Assembly (NCBI GenBank): GCA_030068145.1
Contig: JAPJBO010000940.1
Span: 1-64,000 of the forward strand
Direction of reading: 5' to 3'
DNA: 64,000 nucleotides
Source: Diplonema papillatum
Lineage: Eukaryota > Euglenozoa > Diplonemea > Diplonemida > Diplonemidae
Positions 31,217-44,439 of this stretch are shown in pieces (the stretch's first letter is position 1; every line of letters begins with the position of its first letter). A program made the translations under genes and the position numbers. The notes beneath the pieces are model-generated. The model worked only from the letters and a program-made list of their open reading frames with translations, searched no databases and was not told the DNA's origin.

Positions 31217-34200
31217 TGAACAATCGTTAAGCCAATTTCTTCATCTCCTCCCAAACACGCTGCCAGTCCTCTTTGAGTTTGCAATGAATTGTCACTACAA
31301 AAAAAGGGTTGAAAGGGAGCGCGGAAATCAAGAAACGGAGAAGACGTTTCCAACAGGCGTCGAATGGAGGCCGCTCCTCTCAAAGAATCAGAGGACTCAC
31401 GCGCTGATGACGGGGGGTGGGGCCGGGGAGAGGGAAAAGAGTGCGGTGTGAAGGCCCTTGAGCGGCATCCCGCAGCACAGGATTTGCGCGGACAGCGTCG
31501 TGAACTGGCCCGGCACTTACTTTTTTAGAGTGAAAAGTTCACTCGAAACACCGGGGTTTTAACCTTCGTCGATATGGGAGGATATCCTTTGTGATCCGAG
31601 TGTTCTTAAGAGTGGTGGTTACACGAGGTAAGAGAATCGGTGAGTACCTTTGTTACGCCCGGCGCAAAACCCAGTTGTATCTGTGTTGTTTCGTGTGGGC
31701 TTCAACACATTTCCTCCTGTCAGCCTTTTGCAACCGGCGGTCTCCTCGAGTGTTTCCTACGAGCAAGCAAGCGCTTCGTTTCTCGAGTTAAAGTTCGCTC
31801 TTTGGTTGTGCGCGCCGGTTGATCGCTTCCCCCTTGTATTTACCCTGTTTGGTCCGCAAGGGAGCAATGGGTAAGCTTTCGGCAAGGAGGTTGTGTGGGC
31901 TGCTCAACCCTTCGCTCTACCTCTCTTGGCCTGGTCGGGCCAGCGGCACCACCGGCCAGGTCTTTGCAATTCTTTTTTGAGAAGGGGGAGTGCCGGGCAT
32001 ATTTCGCCTTCCCAAGTAAAACCATCAGAACTTCGTCGCAAGAGGGAGGGGAACTGAGTTTATGCTTGCTTCGACAGAACACTGTCTCTCATGCAATCAA
32101 GTCTTCTTCGAAGAAGATGCTACCGGAAGGGAAGCTTCCTGAAAGGAAGAACAAGCTTTGCTTGACAGCTGGGACAGGGTCCCCGACTTTGCAGCCCTGG
32201 GGGAGAAGACGTCGCGAGGGGTCGTGAGTCGCAGCTGTTCAGACAGACATTTTGTTGGACAGACATTTTTGGCCCGCCTGCTGGAGTTAGAGAGGGGTGC
32301 CACACCCGAATAGCGGGTGTGCTGCAACCAACACGCGTGTAAACCCACACTCGAAAAGCGGGGTGTGACGCCCGCTTTTTTAACCCCAGCTTCTGGAGCT
32401 GGACTCCACCGTGCTGGTGACCACCTCTTCGATCGTGCGGCGGCGTGCTTCCGGCCGCTTGCACTCATTCGAAGCACCGTCTTCGCGCGGTCGCTTCGCG
32501 TTCTTTTTCCCTTCTCCCTCGCCGGTGTGCAACGCTTCTGCAATCCCTGCCTTCAATTCCACGCGTGACGGGGCGGGGCGGAGCGGGGGTCTGCAAAGCT
32601 TCCAAATATTTCGACGCCCTGGCCGAGGACACAACGGATGACATCCGCGAGCTAGGCTTCTCGGACACCAAAACTTGGACTCAAAACTTAGATCCTGCAC
32701 CCCTTCGAATCCCTTCGGCAGGATGCAGTGGGTGGTCAGGCGTGAGTGCCGCCAAGCACTACGGTTGCAGAGCGTGAAGCGAACAGAAGCGGTTCAGACG
32801 ACTGCTTCCACATCCAGGCCATGAGCACGTCGTGCGAGAGAAGCGGGAAAGGAATAGGAATAGTTGAGTCGTAGCTCGTGACACAACAGTCAGACTGGAA
32901 AATACTCGAGGGGCTGCCTTGTGTGCTTACTTCGAAAGAGTAAACGTCGGTTTCGCCTGTCGGCGAAACCGAACTCGCGGGGTCGTTCCAAACGTGCAGT
33001 TCCTTTACACGCGTGTCTTGATCGGACGCAGCGCAGCAGCCGCCATTTTCGACTTCTGGAAACGGATTCGGGGCCAGGCACACTCGTTTCTTGCTGGGTT
33101 TCTGCCGAGTTCTTACCGGGCTCAACGAAACAGGGCTGTGCTTGGTTCTTGCCGGGTGTCGCTCAAACGGTGGTGAACTATGCACTGGCGCGGGTGGGGT
33201 TCCGTTTTCATTCCTTTGGAACCCGGCACTCCTCAGGTGTGAGGGACGGGCGCCAAATGCGTCACGCGTAATAGTCTTGACCTACCGGCCGCAACATTCC
33301 GACGTATTGAACGTACCGCATACCATCCTCCAGCAACTCGCGACAACCGCCCCCGAGGTGTCTCGGATTCCCTTGAGCAGGCTTCCGATGCCCAACACCT
33401 TCCTGGTTAGTGGTTCGTTACGCGCCTAGCATTCCCACGCTGAATCGACAGACTTCGTCACAGTGCCAGACCTCACTTTTGAAGCAGCACACAGCGCTGG
33501 ATACCTTGCAGCACCGAGTCAAGACTTCGTACCTAGTCATCAACAGCGCACATGCCGCGCACCATGAATGCAATACGCAGAAGAAAACCTGCAAAGAAGA
33601 AGCAACTGCCCCATGATATAAGGGAAGCGTCGAAATATACCAATCTGTACGTCGGAAACCCAAAAAGAGGGTCGGAAAGACAAAAGAAAAGGCGACTTCA
33701 ACCAAACGAATACACAACGCAACACACCCAATCACCGCTCGGCACGAAAGGTTTATCCACTCCAAGACCATCACTGCTGAATTCAACGAAGGGATTTCCG
33801 AGTCAGGCTCTCTTGTGCCGATACGGCACGCGTGTGAGTGAGTCAATCGGGACACTCCGCGGCATTGCTAACTATTCTGGCGTGGCCTCGATGATCCACA
33901 AGCAGGTTCTTTGTTTTCGCGTGGGAAACATTTCTCGTTGAGAGATAATCCTTTTTCAGTACTTGCGCCCTTCGGGTTGGTTTTGTTTCAACAACCCATT
34001 CACTGCGCAAGCTCTTGTTCAAGAAATGTTCCGCTCCGCACCAGCGCTTCTCAAAAAAGAAAAGTCCCACCAACGTCCCAACGCAGGGCACTCGATAACC
34101 ATTGAGAACAAGCCACAAGGATACATTCTAGCTAGACCAGAACATAGACACGGTTGTAGGGGCCTTCTCCCCGTGACGGATTCGCCTTTGCTCTAGTAGC

Positions 34201-34654
34201 ACCGGTGGTCCTGGCTGTGACGAGCTACGAACAGCCGCCTGACAAACCAGACTCACACCGCTGTCCTGTCTGCAGACACTCAGGTTCCGCGCTGATGATG
34301 GTCCGCCTTATGTGTCCGTGGCTTAAAGGAGCGCAGACGGGACCAGTGCGGTGTTGAGCACATACCCATTTCAAGCACGCTGGAGGTTCTTTTCATTCGG
34401 CGCGGGCGACCCCGTCAGGGATTCGACCTTGGCTTCCAGGTGCATGTGCATCTCTGTTTTTAGCGTTTATTGTGGTTTTAGGGTCTCCGGTTGACTATTG
34501 AGGCTGTGATAGGGAAGTAGGTATGCCTATACACTTTAACTACGGCTAGCCAGTTTGTAAGTGTTGCGACCGACACCAAGAAGAAATTCGCTTTGAATTT
34601 AATCTTGGGGGAGAAACTGCTCAGCAAGCCCAAAACATGCCGTGTTTTTTTTTT

Positions 34655-35468
34655 GGGTAAGGTGCCTTAGGGGACTAGTCCCAATGTGAAATGTGCCCTT
34701 AGGGACTTGGAAATTGTTTCCTTGACTTTTGTCAGGGAAATGCACTTAGCAGATTTTGAGCAAATTTTGGAAATTTTCATTTTTTCCAGATTTTTGCAGA
34801 TTTTGGCAGATTTTGGCCATTTTTGCCGATTTTTCCAGATTTTGGCCATTTTTGCCGATTTTTCGAAAAATCGGCCAAAATCGGCAAAATGGCCAAAATC
34901 TGGAAAAATCGGCAAAAATGGCCAAAATCTGCCGATTTTTCCACATTTTGGCCATTTTTGCCGATTTTGGCCATTTTTGCCCATTTTTGCCGATTTTGGC
35001 CGATTTTTCCACATTTTGGCAAAATTGGCCAAAAATGGCCAAAATCTGGAAAAATCGGCAAAAATGGCCAAAAATGGTCAAAATCTGGAAAATCTGGAAA
35101 AATCGGCAAAAATGGCCAAAAATGGTCAAAATCTGGAAAATCTGGAAAAATCGGCCAAAATGGCCAATATCTGGCAAAATCGGCCAAAATGGGCCAAAAT
35201 CTGGAAAAATCCGAAAAATCCGAAAAATCTGAAAATTTCCGAAAATTTGCTAAAATTTTGCTAAGTACACTTCCCTGGCAAAAAGTCCAATGAAATTGTT
35301 TGCCCTTAGGGGACTAGTCCCCGAAGGGCACATTTTCATTGGGAAGTACTGGGAAATGCACTTAGCAACTTTTTTGCAAATTCTTACCAGGAATTGTAAT
35401 GCAAAATAGGGACTAGTCCCCTAAGGGCACATTTCACATTGGGACTAGTCCCCTAAGGCACTTTTCCC
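34655..35468. mobile_element. foldback element with palindromic satellite core (copy 2)
   Basis: Same element and termini as 11079-11959, but the satellite core is 67 bp shorter through rearrangement among the 'gattttggcc' units. Confidence 0.7.
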
Positions 35469-35673
35469 TTTTTTTTTTCATCAGCGCCCTATGCAGGGCG
35501 CTGATGAAAGGCGCTTTATATAGCGTTTCCTCCTCTGTAGAAAAGTCCTTTTCGTCCTCGGGGTCCTGTGGCGGATCAAAAATAATTAGAATTGTAAGAG
35601 AGACTGGGGGGGCAGCGCCCCCCAGCGCACGGTACGGTACAGCGAAGAATTCCCGCTCCAGTCAGCTTCTAGT

Positions 35674-36199
35674 ATTGAATCCAAACTTAATTATCGGTAG
35701 TCAACGTCTGATGCCAAATTACAAATCTAATTAGAATTGTTAGTCAACGTCCAATTTCCGATTCCAAATTAAATTAGAATCGGTAGTTAACGCCCGATTT
35801 CCGATTCTGAATTTAATTAGAATTGGTAGTCAACGTTCAAGTTTGGATCCAAATTTTGTTAGAATTGGTGGTCAACGTCTAAGTTCGGATCCAAATTTAA
35901 TTAGAATTGGTAGTCAACGTCTGATGCCAAATCCAACATTTAATTAGAATTGATAGGCAACGTCCAGTTTCGGATCCCAAATTTAATTACAATTGGTAGT
36001 CAACGTCTGATGCCAAATCCCAAACTTAATTAGAATTGGTAGTTAACGTCCAATTTCGGATTCCAGATTTAATTACAAACGATTTAATTAGAATTGCTAG
36101 TCAACGTCTAACGTCGGATCCAAATTTAATTAGAATTGGTAGTCAACATCCAATTTCGGATCTCAAATTTAAATAGACTTGGTAGTCAACGTCTCGCCA
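35674..36199. repeat. AT-rich minisatellite (copy 2)
   Basis: Same array as 12165-12690 with single-base differences. Confidence 0.9.
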
Positions 36200-36483
36200 C
36201 CCACCACCCTTTGGCCCTCTTCCCCCGCCTCCTTTTACTCATCCTGCCCCCATGGCTTCACCATGGCTTCGCCCCTTGGCCCTCCTGCCTCGGCTCACCC
36301 CTTGCCGCTGATCCCGGTTGGTAGTTACCCGGCCCCAACCCACAGCCCAAGTAATTCAATTTTTTTTCGCGCTCGGGGTGGCCCCGAGCCCCAGACCCAT
36401 ATTAGGGGGGACGCAAGGCAAGCTACACTGGGGCAATTTGGGACAAAAATTATGAGGGCTTTTTTACCGCGTTTCAGCTGGAA

Positions 36484-37205
36484 AACTCATGCAAAACCCC
36501 CAAAAAACACTACTGTGGAGTAGCTAGGGTGGTAGGAAGGTGGTTCAGCCCTCGGATCGAACACCTTCTCAAAGAATTTCCAGCTCGGCACAGTGTCCCC
36601 TGGGCAATTACCATGGAAAAAGGGGGATTTCACAGGAAAGTAGATCTAATCGCGCATTCGAGGGAGATGCTTCATGCAAAACCCCCCAAAAAATACGACT
36701 GTGGAGTAGTTAGGGTGGGTCAGCCCTCGGATCGAACATCTTCTCAAAAATCTCCTGCTCGGCACAGTGTCCCCTGGGCAATTACCATGGAAAAAGGGGA
36801 ATTTCACAGGAAAGTAGATCTAATCGCGCATTCGAGGGAGATGCTTCATGCAAACCCCCCCAAAAAATACGACTGTGGAGTAGTTAGGGTGGTAGGAAGG
36901 TGGTTCAGCCCTCGGATCGAACATCTTCTCAAAAATCTCCTGCTCGGCACAGTGTCCCCTGGGCAATTACCATGGAAAAAGGGGAATTTCACAGGAAAAT
37001 AGATCTAATCGCGCATCCGAGGAGATGCTTCATGCAAAAACCCCAAAAAACACGACTGCGGAGTAGTTAGAGTGGTTCAGCCCTCGGATCGAACATCTTC
37101 TCCAAAACTTCCTGCTCGGCGCAGTGTCTCCTGGGCAATTACCATGGAAAAAGGGAACTTCACAGGAAAGTAGATCTAATCGCGCATTCGAGGGAGATGC
37201 TAGGC
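36484..37205. repeat. about 185-bp tandem repeat, uninterrupted (copy 2)
   Basis: Four units, one more than copy 1, with the empty foldback target site at 37001-37004. Confidence 0.85.
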
Positions 37206-37276
37206 CAAATTTTCGGAGAAACGAAACGAAGTTGGCTATTTGAGGAACATGGAACTGGAATTCTGGAGAAAATGGC

Positions 37277-38226
37277 TTTATTACCGGCTGGGAATTTTTT
37301 TTCCCGGCTGCCACACAAAAGTTAAGAAAAAGCGGGACAAAATAAAGCCTTATTTTCCCGCAAAATCCTTATTTTCCCGGTAAATCCTTATTTTCCCGGG
37401 AGGCCGTGCTGCGCGCAAAGAGGGGACTATGAGACAGAAATCATCTCAACACGCACTAAAACCTCACAACGAGACAGGAAAAGAACCAGAAATCAATCCG
37501 GGAAAGAAAATGCCGGCGAAAGGGCCGAAGAGAAAGCGCGAAGAGTCCGAGGAGACTTCATCCGACGAAGACAGTGCCGATTCGCTGATGCCGCAGAAGT
37601 CGAAGCAGCGCTACACGGATGTCTGGAAAGACTTCCTGGCGTACATCCGCGAACACCACAACTACCCGAGGTCTGTCACAACCACGAGAAAGCCGAACGA
37701 AACTCAGTACTCAGGGTACATCAAGGCACTCCGCAACGAAAGAGGGCTCGCAGCAACGACAATCTGGTCGTACTTCAGTATGCTGACAACAAAGCACACG
37801 ACACTCTACGGCGAAAACCCGGCGAAGAAGTTCCCCCGGTTAGTGCAGCGCCTGAAGACCTACAGCAAGGATCACGTCTCGAAGAAAGCGATGCCTTTCA
37901 CACCGGAGCAGGTCGATGAGTTCATGAAACGCGAAACGGAATGCTCTGTTGAAGACACGCAAACAAAAGCTCTCGTGGCCCTTGCCTACTTTGGTGGTCT
38001 GCGTTGTGCTGAGCTGCGGGGAATCAACATGGCGGACGTTCGACTTGCAACTAGTTCCGGCAAGAAGACAGTTGTCGTGAACTACCAGGGCCTGAAGTCC
38101 ACCGCGGAGCAGGGCCAGCGATGCTTCAGCAAAGGAGCAAGCCAGCCGAGAGTGATGAAGCCACCATGAGACCAGTGGACACGAGAGCCCCGGCCGGGAA
38201 AAAACTAATTCCCAGCCGGTAATAAA
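37277..38226. mobile_element. element bounded by 20-bp perfect inverted repeats and carrying a YR fragment (copy 2)
   Basis: Counterpart of 15194-16143 with the same termini and internal ORF. Confidence 0.6.
37429..38169 (+). pseudogene. truncated tyrosine recombinase (copy 2)
   Basis: Same 246-codon ORF as 15346-16086 with identical translation; the two base differences I see (Ser and Gly third positions) are synonymous. Lacks the H-x-x-R box and catalytic Tyr. Confidence 0.75.
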
Positions 38227-38236
38227 CCAACGTATA

Positions 38237-38354
38237 ACCGGAAAATACAAGCCTTTTTGTCCCTCGGAATCGACTTTTTCTCTCGACTCGCCCTCCGGGC
38301 GAGTCTCGAGAAAAAGTCGATTCCTCGGGACAAAAAGGCTTTTTATTTTCCGGT
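38237..38354. repeat. about 118-bp near-perfect hairpin (copy 2)
   Basis: Counterpart of 16154-16271 with one extra mismatch in the left arm (aaaatac instead of aaaataa). Confidence 0.85.
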
Positions 38355-38552
38355 AATAAATAGCTATTTTTGCCGCAGTTTCTTTTTGCCGGCTTGCTAA
38401 ATAATGGTTTCCATGCCGTACAAGGAAGACCAAGCCAGCCGTTTCCTGTGTCACATCGTTTTCCGGATGCCTCGATAAGTAGCATGCCATGCAAGACGGA
38501 GCCGGCTCTTTCGCAAACCACCAAAAGCCAAGGGACAGAACAGGGCACGTTT

Positions 38553-38822
38553 TCAGAGGGGCTTCCCCGGCGTAGTTCGCTTCCTCCTCGGTAAGGTGGA
38601 GGACGGGCCCTGCGAGGCACGGGCACGCTTCTTCCTTTCTTTTGCTTCGCCCCGAGACTGCTCGTTCTTTGCCATCATGGTTCGAACTTCTTCTTTGAGC
38701 TCTCCAAAGTGAGGACTCAGCAACTCGACCAGGACATCCTTCTTCGAACATTGAGTTGGCTGAGCTGCTTCACACACTTTGGCTAACTCCAAGAGCTGGC
38801 TCAGATACAAGGACTCGGGCAC
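38553..38822 (-). CDS. unrecognised basic, helical ORF (copy 2)
   Basis: Identical to 16470-16739. Confidence 0.3.
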   Translation of the reverse strand: MPESLYLSQLLELAKVCEAAQPTQCSKKDVLVELLSPHFGELKEEVRTMMAKNEQSRGEAKERKKRARASQGPSSTLPRRKRTTPGKPL

Positions 38823-38882
38823 TAATTTGAGACTCTTCTTTTGTCACTGTATCATGCTCTTCGGCAAAGTCGTGTTTGCGAT

Positions 38883-39785
38883 CTTCCGAGCTATCCCACC
38901 CTCTAGATTGTGCCTTTTGCAATTTCCTGAGCTACCGAGCTACCACCCTCTAGGACGCGCTTTTTGAAATTTTCCGAGCTATCCCACCCTATACAACGCG
39001 CTTTTTGCAACTTCCTGAGCTATCCCACCCTCCAGTAGACGATTTTTGCGATTTCCCGAGCTATCCACCCTCTACAACGCGCTTTTTGCAGCTTCCCGAG
39101 CTATCCCACCCTCTAGATGGCGCATTTTGCGATTTCCTGAATTATCCCACCCTCCAGGTGACGATTCTTGCGATTTCCTGAGCTATCCCACCCTCTACAA
39201 CGCGTTTTTTGCGATTTCCCGAGCTATCCCACCCTCTAGATGGTGCCTTTTGCAACTTCCTGAGCTATCCCACCCTCTAAACGCGCTCTTTGCAACTTCC
39301 TGAGCTATCCCACCCTCAACAATGCGTTTTTTGCGATTTCCCGAGCTATCCCACCCTCTAGATGGTGTCATTTGCAACTTCCTGAGCTATCCCACCCTCT
39401 AAAACGCGCTTTTTGCAACTTCCTGAGCTATCCCACCCTCAACAATTCGTTTTTTGCAACTTCCTGAGCTATCCCACCCTCAACAATGCGTTTTTTGCAA
39501 TTTTCCGAGCTATCCCACCCTCTACAACGCGCTTTTTGCAGTTTCCCGAGCTATCCCACCCTCCAGGTGACGATTCTTGCGATTTCCTGAGCTATCCCAC
39601 CCTCTACAACGCGTTTTTTGCGATTTCCCGAGCTATCCCACCCTCCAGATGACGATTTTTGCGATTCCTGAGCTATCCCACCCTCTACACCGCGCGAATC
39701 ACAATTTTCCGAGCTAACCCACCCTCTAGGTGGCGCGTTTTGCAGTTTCCTGAGCTATCCCACCTTCCACACCGCATTATTTGCA
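38883..39785. repeat. 34-36-bp minisatellite (copy 2)
   Basis: Longer version of the array at 16800-17385. Confidence 0.95.
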
Positions 39786-40222
39786 AACTCTTGAGATAGA
39801 CTGGCACCACCATAAGTGGATTTTTGGATGGTGAAAGAGGTCGCCAAAATGCACGAGCTGTCCAAAATATGGCATTACACCTAGAAAAAATGATGTTTTC
39901 GGGAGGAAGGTGTGGGTTTTTAGCTCAACACCCATGATTGCGAAAATCTCAAAAAAATGGTATCTGGGCAAAAAAAACGCTAAGTGCATTTCCCCAGTAA
40001 ACCGTCCATAAAAAGTACGATGTTCATCTGGAGGCTCGAAAATCAGCCAATCTGGGGAGGAAAAATGTGGGGCAACATCCGGGGAACATGTATAAAGGCA
40101 ACAAAGTTTTCCGCGGCACGAAAAGCTTGAGCAACCACCTCTTACCAAAAAAAAGGGGGTACGTGGGCCCCCCTACCCATATATAAATCACTGGCCCCAT
40201 GATTTTATCGGGGGTAGGTGTA
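39786..40222. other. segment present only in copy 2
   Basis: AT-richer sequence with a minus-strand 123-codon ORF (39777-40148) that I do not recognise. It contains CTAAGTGCATTTCCC (39990-40004), also found inverted in the foldback element at about 11160, so it may derive from a relative of that element. It ends at CTGTT (40223-40227), the copy 2 equivalent of the retroposon target in copy 1. Confidence 0.45.
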
Positions 40223-40551
40223 CTGTTCCTACATTACTCGCGGTCGGCCGGGCCGTCGGAGCTACCGGTTTCTTCGGGGAGCTCATCCCCCGACGCCTGG
40301 AAGTTCGTCAGCAAGGAATCGTTCCTACGACCTCTGGGATAGTACGCAGGCGTCTTGCCACTGGACCAGGTGCCCGGCTGTGTCGACCGGTTATCGGTTA
40401 TCGGTTATCGGTACGGTGGATACCTGTCTCGGGTTAGTTCTTGAGGACAGGTGAGGTGGTGTCGCCATCCTTGGCGCGTTGTTTGTTTTCGTCTTTAGTG
40501 AGCTTTTTACTTTGCCCGCCCTCCCCGGCTCCCGGAACTGAACAGAGGGGT

Positions 40552-41340
40552 ATGGAAATAAGAAGTGGCGAACAGGACGGGCTCAGAGTGTTCGTTTCGC
40601 ACACAGCGCCCCTCCGAGTGCTCGCCGCCCAACGGGTGCTGCCAGATTGGGGACCGGGCTCTACTGGAAGGCCGCACGACGATCCTTTCGATTCAGGTTC
40701 CCTGCATGGCGGAAGGATCTCCAAACCGCAGAGGGGACGCCTACTTTGTTTCGACGCTGAGCAACAACTCTTACGGCCTGGATTCGCAAAAAACGGGGAA
40801 GCAAACACTTTTCGGATTTCTCGGCCTTTCGCTGTCCGCTTCTACGCATTGTGCGGTTCATGTTTGCGTGATTGCTGGCACCGCTAAGACCAGCAGAATA
40901 CTCTGGATCGCTGCCCCGTTTGCCTCGAGCTATGCCTATCGAAATCCTGCGAGGCGTCGCAGTTTGCACAGCACAGAGAGTCCTGTCATGAATGCGGTAT
41001 GGCAAGTGTTCAGAAAGAAATGGGGAAAAGAGCTCAAAAAGGCTTTCAAAGAATGGAAGGGGGGAGACATGAGAGATGGTGCGCAATGCGGTTTGAGAGA
41101 GGAGAAGAAGCAGCTTTGGTTGGCGCTCAGCCTGATGTTCATCGGTACCACCACTACCGCGATGCGTACACTTCCTTCGAAAGGGCACGGGGCTCGCACC
41201 CTTTCCATCAGACTCGGCGTTTGTCACATTTTTGGGGAGACACTAGCAGAGCTTGGTGCGGGCGGACGTCCATGCTAGACCTGCTGCGGACTCCGTTCGG
41301 TATGCGCATGCGCCAACCGAGTGGAGTGTTTCTGGGTTGA
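40552..41340 (+). pseudogene. RING-like zinc-finger ORF with an internal TAA (copy 2)
   Basis: Identical to 20082-20870, including the in-frame TAA at 40885-40887, so the stop predates the duplication. Confidence 0.4.
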
Positions 41341-41714
41341 AGAATTATTGTCCTTCGACACCTACAAACTAAATTTGCCGGCGAACGCCGGCAACCGGTC
41401 CTTCTGAGAGAAGATTCAACACGTAAAAAGACAACGTTGGGAGGAGCTATCGACCGACTTGAGGCAACGTCGAGCAAACTATTATTGCTCAGGCGACCAA
41501 AGAGAATGGCGACACGTCCTTTGGACGAACGCACTCGTGTCGGATAGAAACCGGGGCACAGGTGCAGCAGTACACATCCAAGCTCGAGATGAACACAGCG
41601 GATGGCAGATAATAATGCGCGGAGCAGCGCGCCAAGGAGCCGCTTTCGATGCTACCGACGAAGCGGAGGAGGTGACTGCCTCCTCACCAGTTCACGCGCC
41701 GCTGGGTACAGTGC

Positions 41715-44334
41715 TCACCCGCTGAGGTCTGCGCCGTCGGCGGGGCTTTTCGACGCCGCGTATGCTTCTTGCATTCTTTTGACGAGGGCGGCTCTCTCGT
41801 CGGTCTGCTTCTCGAGGGCCTGGAACTCTTCGTCGTGCTTTCGAAGCTGTTCGACGGCGGCCGCCGTACGCGCAACAATCGCGGTTTTGATGGCCGACTT
41901 GGCTTGACTCAGACCCGTCTCCACTGATTCGGGGTCAGACTTCAACCCGCCCACAAGTGATCGCACGTCGGGAGGAACATCGGTTCCAAACGTGCCAGCT
42001 TCCCTCTCCTTCTTCAGGTACGCAACGGCGCCGGTCAGCCGCTCCAGGTTCTCGCTCTTGCGCGCAAGGACGCTTGGTAAGTCAGCGGCCGTCTCCTCTG
42101 CGTGGCGCTTCTTGATCGCTGCAGCCTCAGCTTTCGCCTTCGAGGTGTTCTGTTGAAGCTGCGCGATGGTCACGTTATGCGCTTTAGCAGCCTGCCGCCT
42201 TGCCGCCTGGATCGTTTCGCGCCTTTCTGCGCGCCTTTCGGCTCTCTGCTTCCGCTTCTCGCGGCGCTCGTGCAGGTCCTTGCGTTCTGCATTGATAACT
42301 CTGTGTGTGGAGAGCAGAGCGACTTTTCCACTGACCTATAGAAAGTGTCAAAAATAGTCGACCACGGGGTGGTTTGATCCTTCAGACCGTACAGAAAGAG
42401 AAATCGGCGCCCTTCGGCCGTACAGGAGGAAACGACGCCTTTGTGAAGAAACACTTCTGCAAGAACTCAGGGGTTTCATGACTCTGAAAAGGGGAACCTG
42501 GGGGGAAAAGAAGTGCATAGTTTTGTTTTATTAAGAAGAAGGTGCCGCCCGACGAGTCGCTTCGCCCTGGCCGGGTGACGCTGGGTAGCAGCCAGAGAAG
42601 CGATGCGTTGGGGATTTCGGATTCGGAAGGAAAAGCAAAGCTGCATACGCGGTCTCCGCCGTCAGGACCTCGTAATCCTGCTTGGCCTTGCGGGCCGCCT
42701 CTTCGTGGGCGGCTTTTTTGCGGCATGCTTCTTCTAAGAGCTGCTGCTTCTGCAGGTTGGCCGACGCCTTGCCGGCTGCCTTCTCCTCTTCCTCAGCGGC
42801 CATGCGCTGCAAGTCGGTGCTCAGAATCATGCGTTCGGCGTCGTTCTGCGCCTGGGCCCGCATCTTCTTGCAGACGGCGTGCGCCACGTTCATGTTTTCA
42901 CTCTGGCCGCTCATGCCGGACCACAGCGGGATCATCATCGATTCTTCCAAGAGCGCTGTCAAATTGAAGGTATGAACAGTCAACAGCCCGATAAAGCCAG
43001 CGGACCGAAGTTCCGTGCTTGCGACTCCTCCCCGTTTGTTAATCGGGATGGGTGTTCGCATCATCCACCAACACATCGTAACCAACCCACGTCTTGTTTG
43101 CCTTTGCCCTCACAGCAACAAGCTAGCTCGCAAGATTGTGGACACGGAACAAGAGAGCTCGTCACTCGCACAACTGCGGCTGATACAAAATTAATGATGA
43201 TGATGGGAAGAGTGAGTGCTCCCTTTCAAAGGTGAGGGAGAAACGACAAGTCGATACCTTCTAATTCCATCGCCCAAGCAACGACGGCTTCCGCTGAGAA
43301 TCCACTCGAGGCGGGAACGTGGTCGATGTCCATCGCCTGCGGGTCTTGGTCAGCTGGCTTCGGCTCAAACGGCGGCGCAGCGTCGACAAAGGCTCCGAAC
43401 CGAGCTACGAAGGCGGCGAGCCGGCGCGACTCAGCAATGGACACGCCCGCCTCGCTCCCGCCGTAGCCTTCGGCGGCGGCGTAGAAGCTGGTGTCATCGT
43501 CGCTGTCGAACCGGGGCACCAAAGCGTCGAGATCCGCTTTGCGTGTCCGCAGAAACGCGTACTGTTCCTCGACGTCGGTGCCGGTTGGACCCGCACCGTA
43601 GATCGCTGGGTTGCTTTCCCTTGACTGATCCCTCCAGTCGGCCACGGCACGCTGCAAGTTGCCTGCAACCAGCTGCGCGGCGGTTGCCATCTTGGCTGGG
43701 ATCGCCAACGTAGCCGCGCGGGTTGCGTCCAGCTGCCGCAGCATCTTCGCGTCGCGGTGCAGGATGCTGAACGCTTCTTCAGCATCCTGCTGGGCTTTCG
43801 TCTCAGCTTCGAGAGCCTGCGTCTCGTACTTCTCCTTCGCTTCGCGCTGTAGGTTGAGTTCACTTTTGTGCCCTACGGCTGGCAAACACTGCGACTTGCC
43901 GTGGAGTACGTACATACCACCTACCATTCCACCGGGTATACTGTGTGTACGGAGTGCAATACCCTGGTGCATTTCCTGCTGTATATGGGTAGCTCCTCGG
44001 TCCCGATCTCCGTCTGGTCATGTTTTCCTGTAGAGACGAAAAGGAAATATACCCTGGCTTCCACAAGGACCGCCTTCTCAAGAAGGCGCGTGCTCTCGGC
44101 GGTACGAGCTTCCAACTCTGCCACCTCCGCCGCCAGCTTTGGATCCTCCTTCGAACGGAGGAGGATTTCAGTCCTTGCGATCAAACACTGCCACTTGTCT
44201 TGTGCAGCATCTCCGACGTGAGGTTCATGGACTGGCTCAGCTAACGGCTCCTCTTGCACGCGGATGTCTCTTCGCGGTTTCTGCTGCACTGGCGACGCGG
44301 TTGCGCGCTTCATTTGCGGTTGCTCCTTGTGCAT
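41715..44334 (-). CDS. four-exon coiled-coil protein gene (copy 2, complete)
   Basis: Exons from splice signals and frame: 44334-44053, 43888-43258, 42955-42649, 42300-41715. Donors are GTATAT, GTATCG and GTATGC, acceptors CAG, CAG and CAG, and all three intron phases match (0, 1, 2), giving one frame of 601 codons ending ADLSG. Introns are 164, 302 and 348 bp. The start is uncertain: ATG 44334 is the first in frame, though the frame is open to 44439. The protein is highly charged and mostly helical, with Glu/Lys/Ala/Gln-rich segments (LQREAKEKYETQALEAETKA, HERREKRKQRAERRAERRE, AALVKRMQEAYAASK), and an acidic DSDDD near the middle of exon 2. No TM or signal peptide. Structural or scaffold role is a guess; I know no family name. 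Confidence 0.65.
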
Positions 44335-44439
44335 TTCCGGCGGGTGTTTTGCTTTTCTTCGAGTTCCTGGAGTTGAGAGGTGACCATCGTTCGGCTCATG
44401 TAGTTTGACACAGTGGTACTGTCGTTGGGGCGCTGACAC

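Larger units (their letters stand above)
23908..43007. repeat. segmental duplication, copy 2
   Basis: Second copy of the 331-22537 block. It lacks the 1.6-kb foldback element and the 2.4-kb retroposon stack of copy 1, is 67 bp shorter in the satellite at 34746-35257, has one more unit of the 185-bp repeat, and keeps about 760 bp (about 39453-40212) that copy 1 lacks. The right boundary is where copy 1 leaves the coiled-coil gene; here the gene continues to 44334. Confidence 0.95.
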
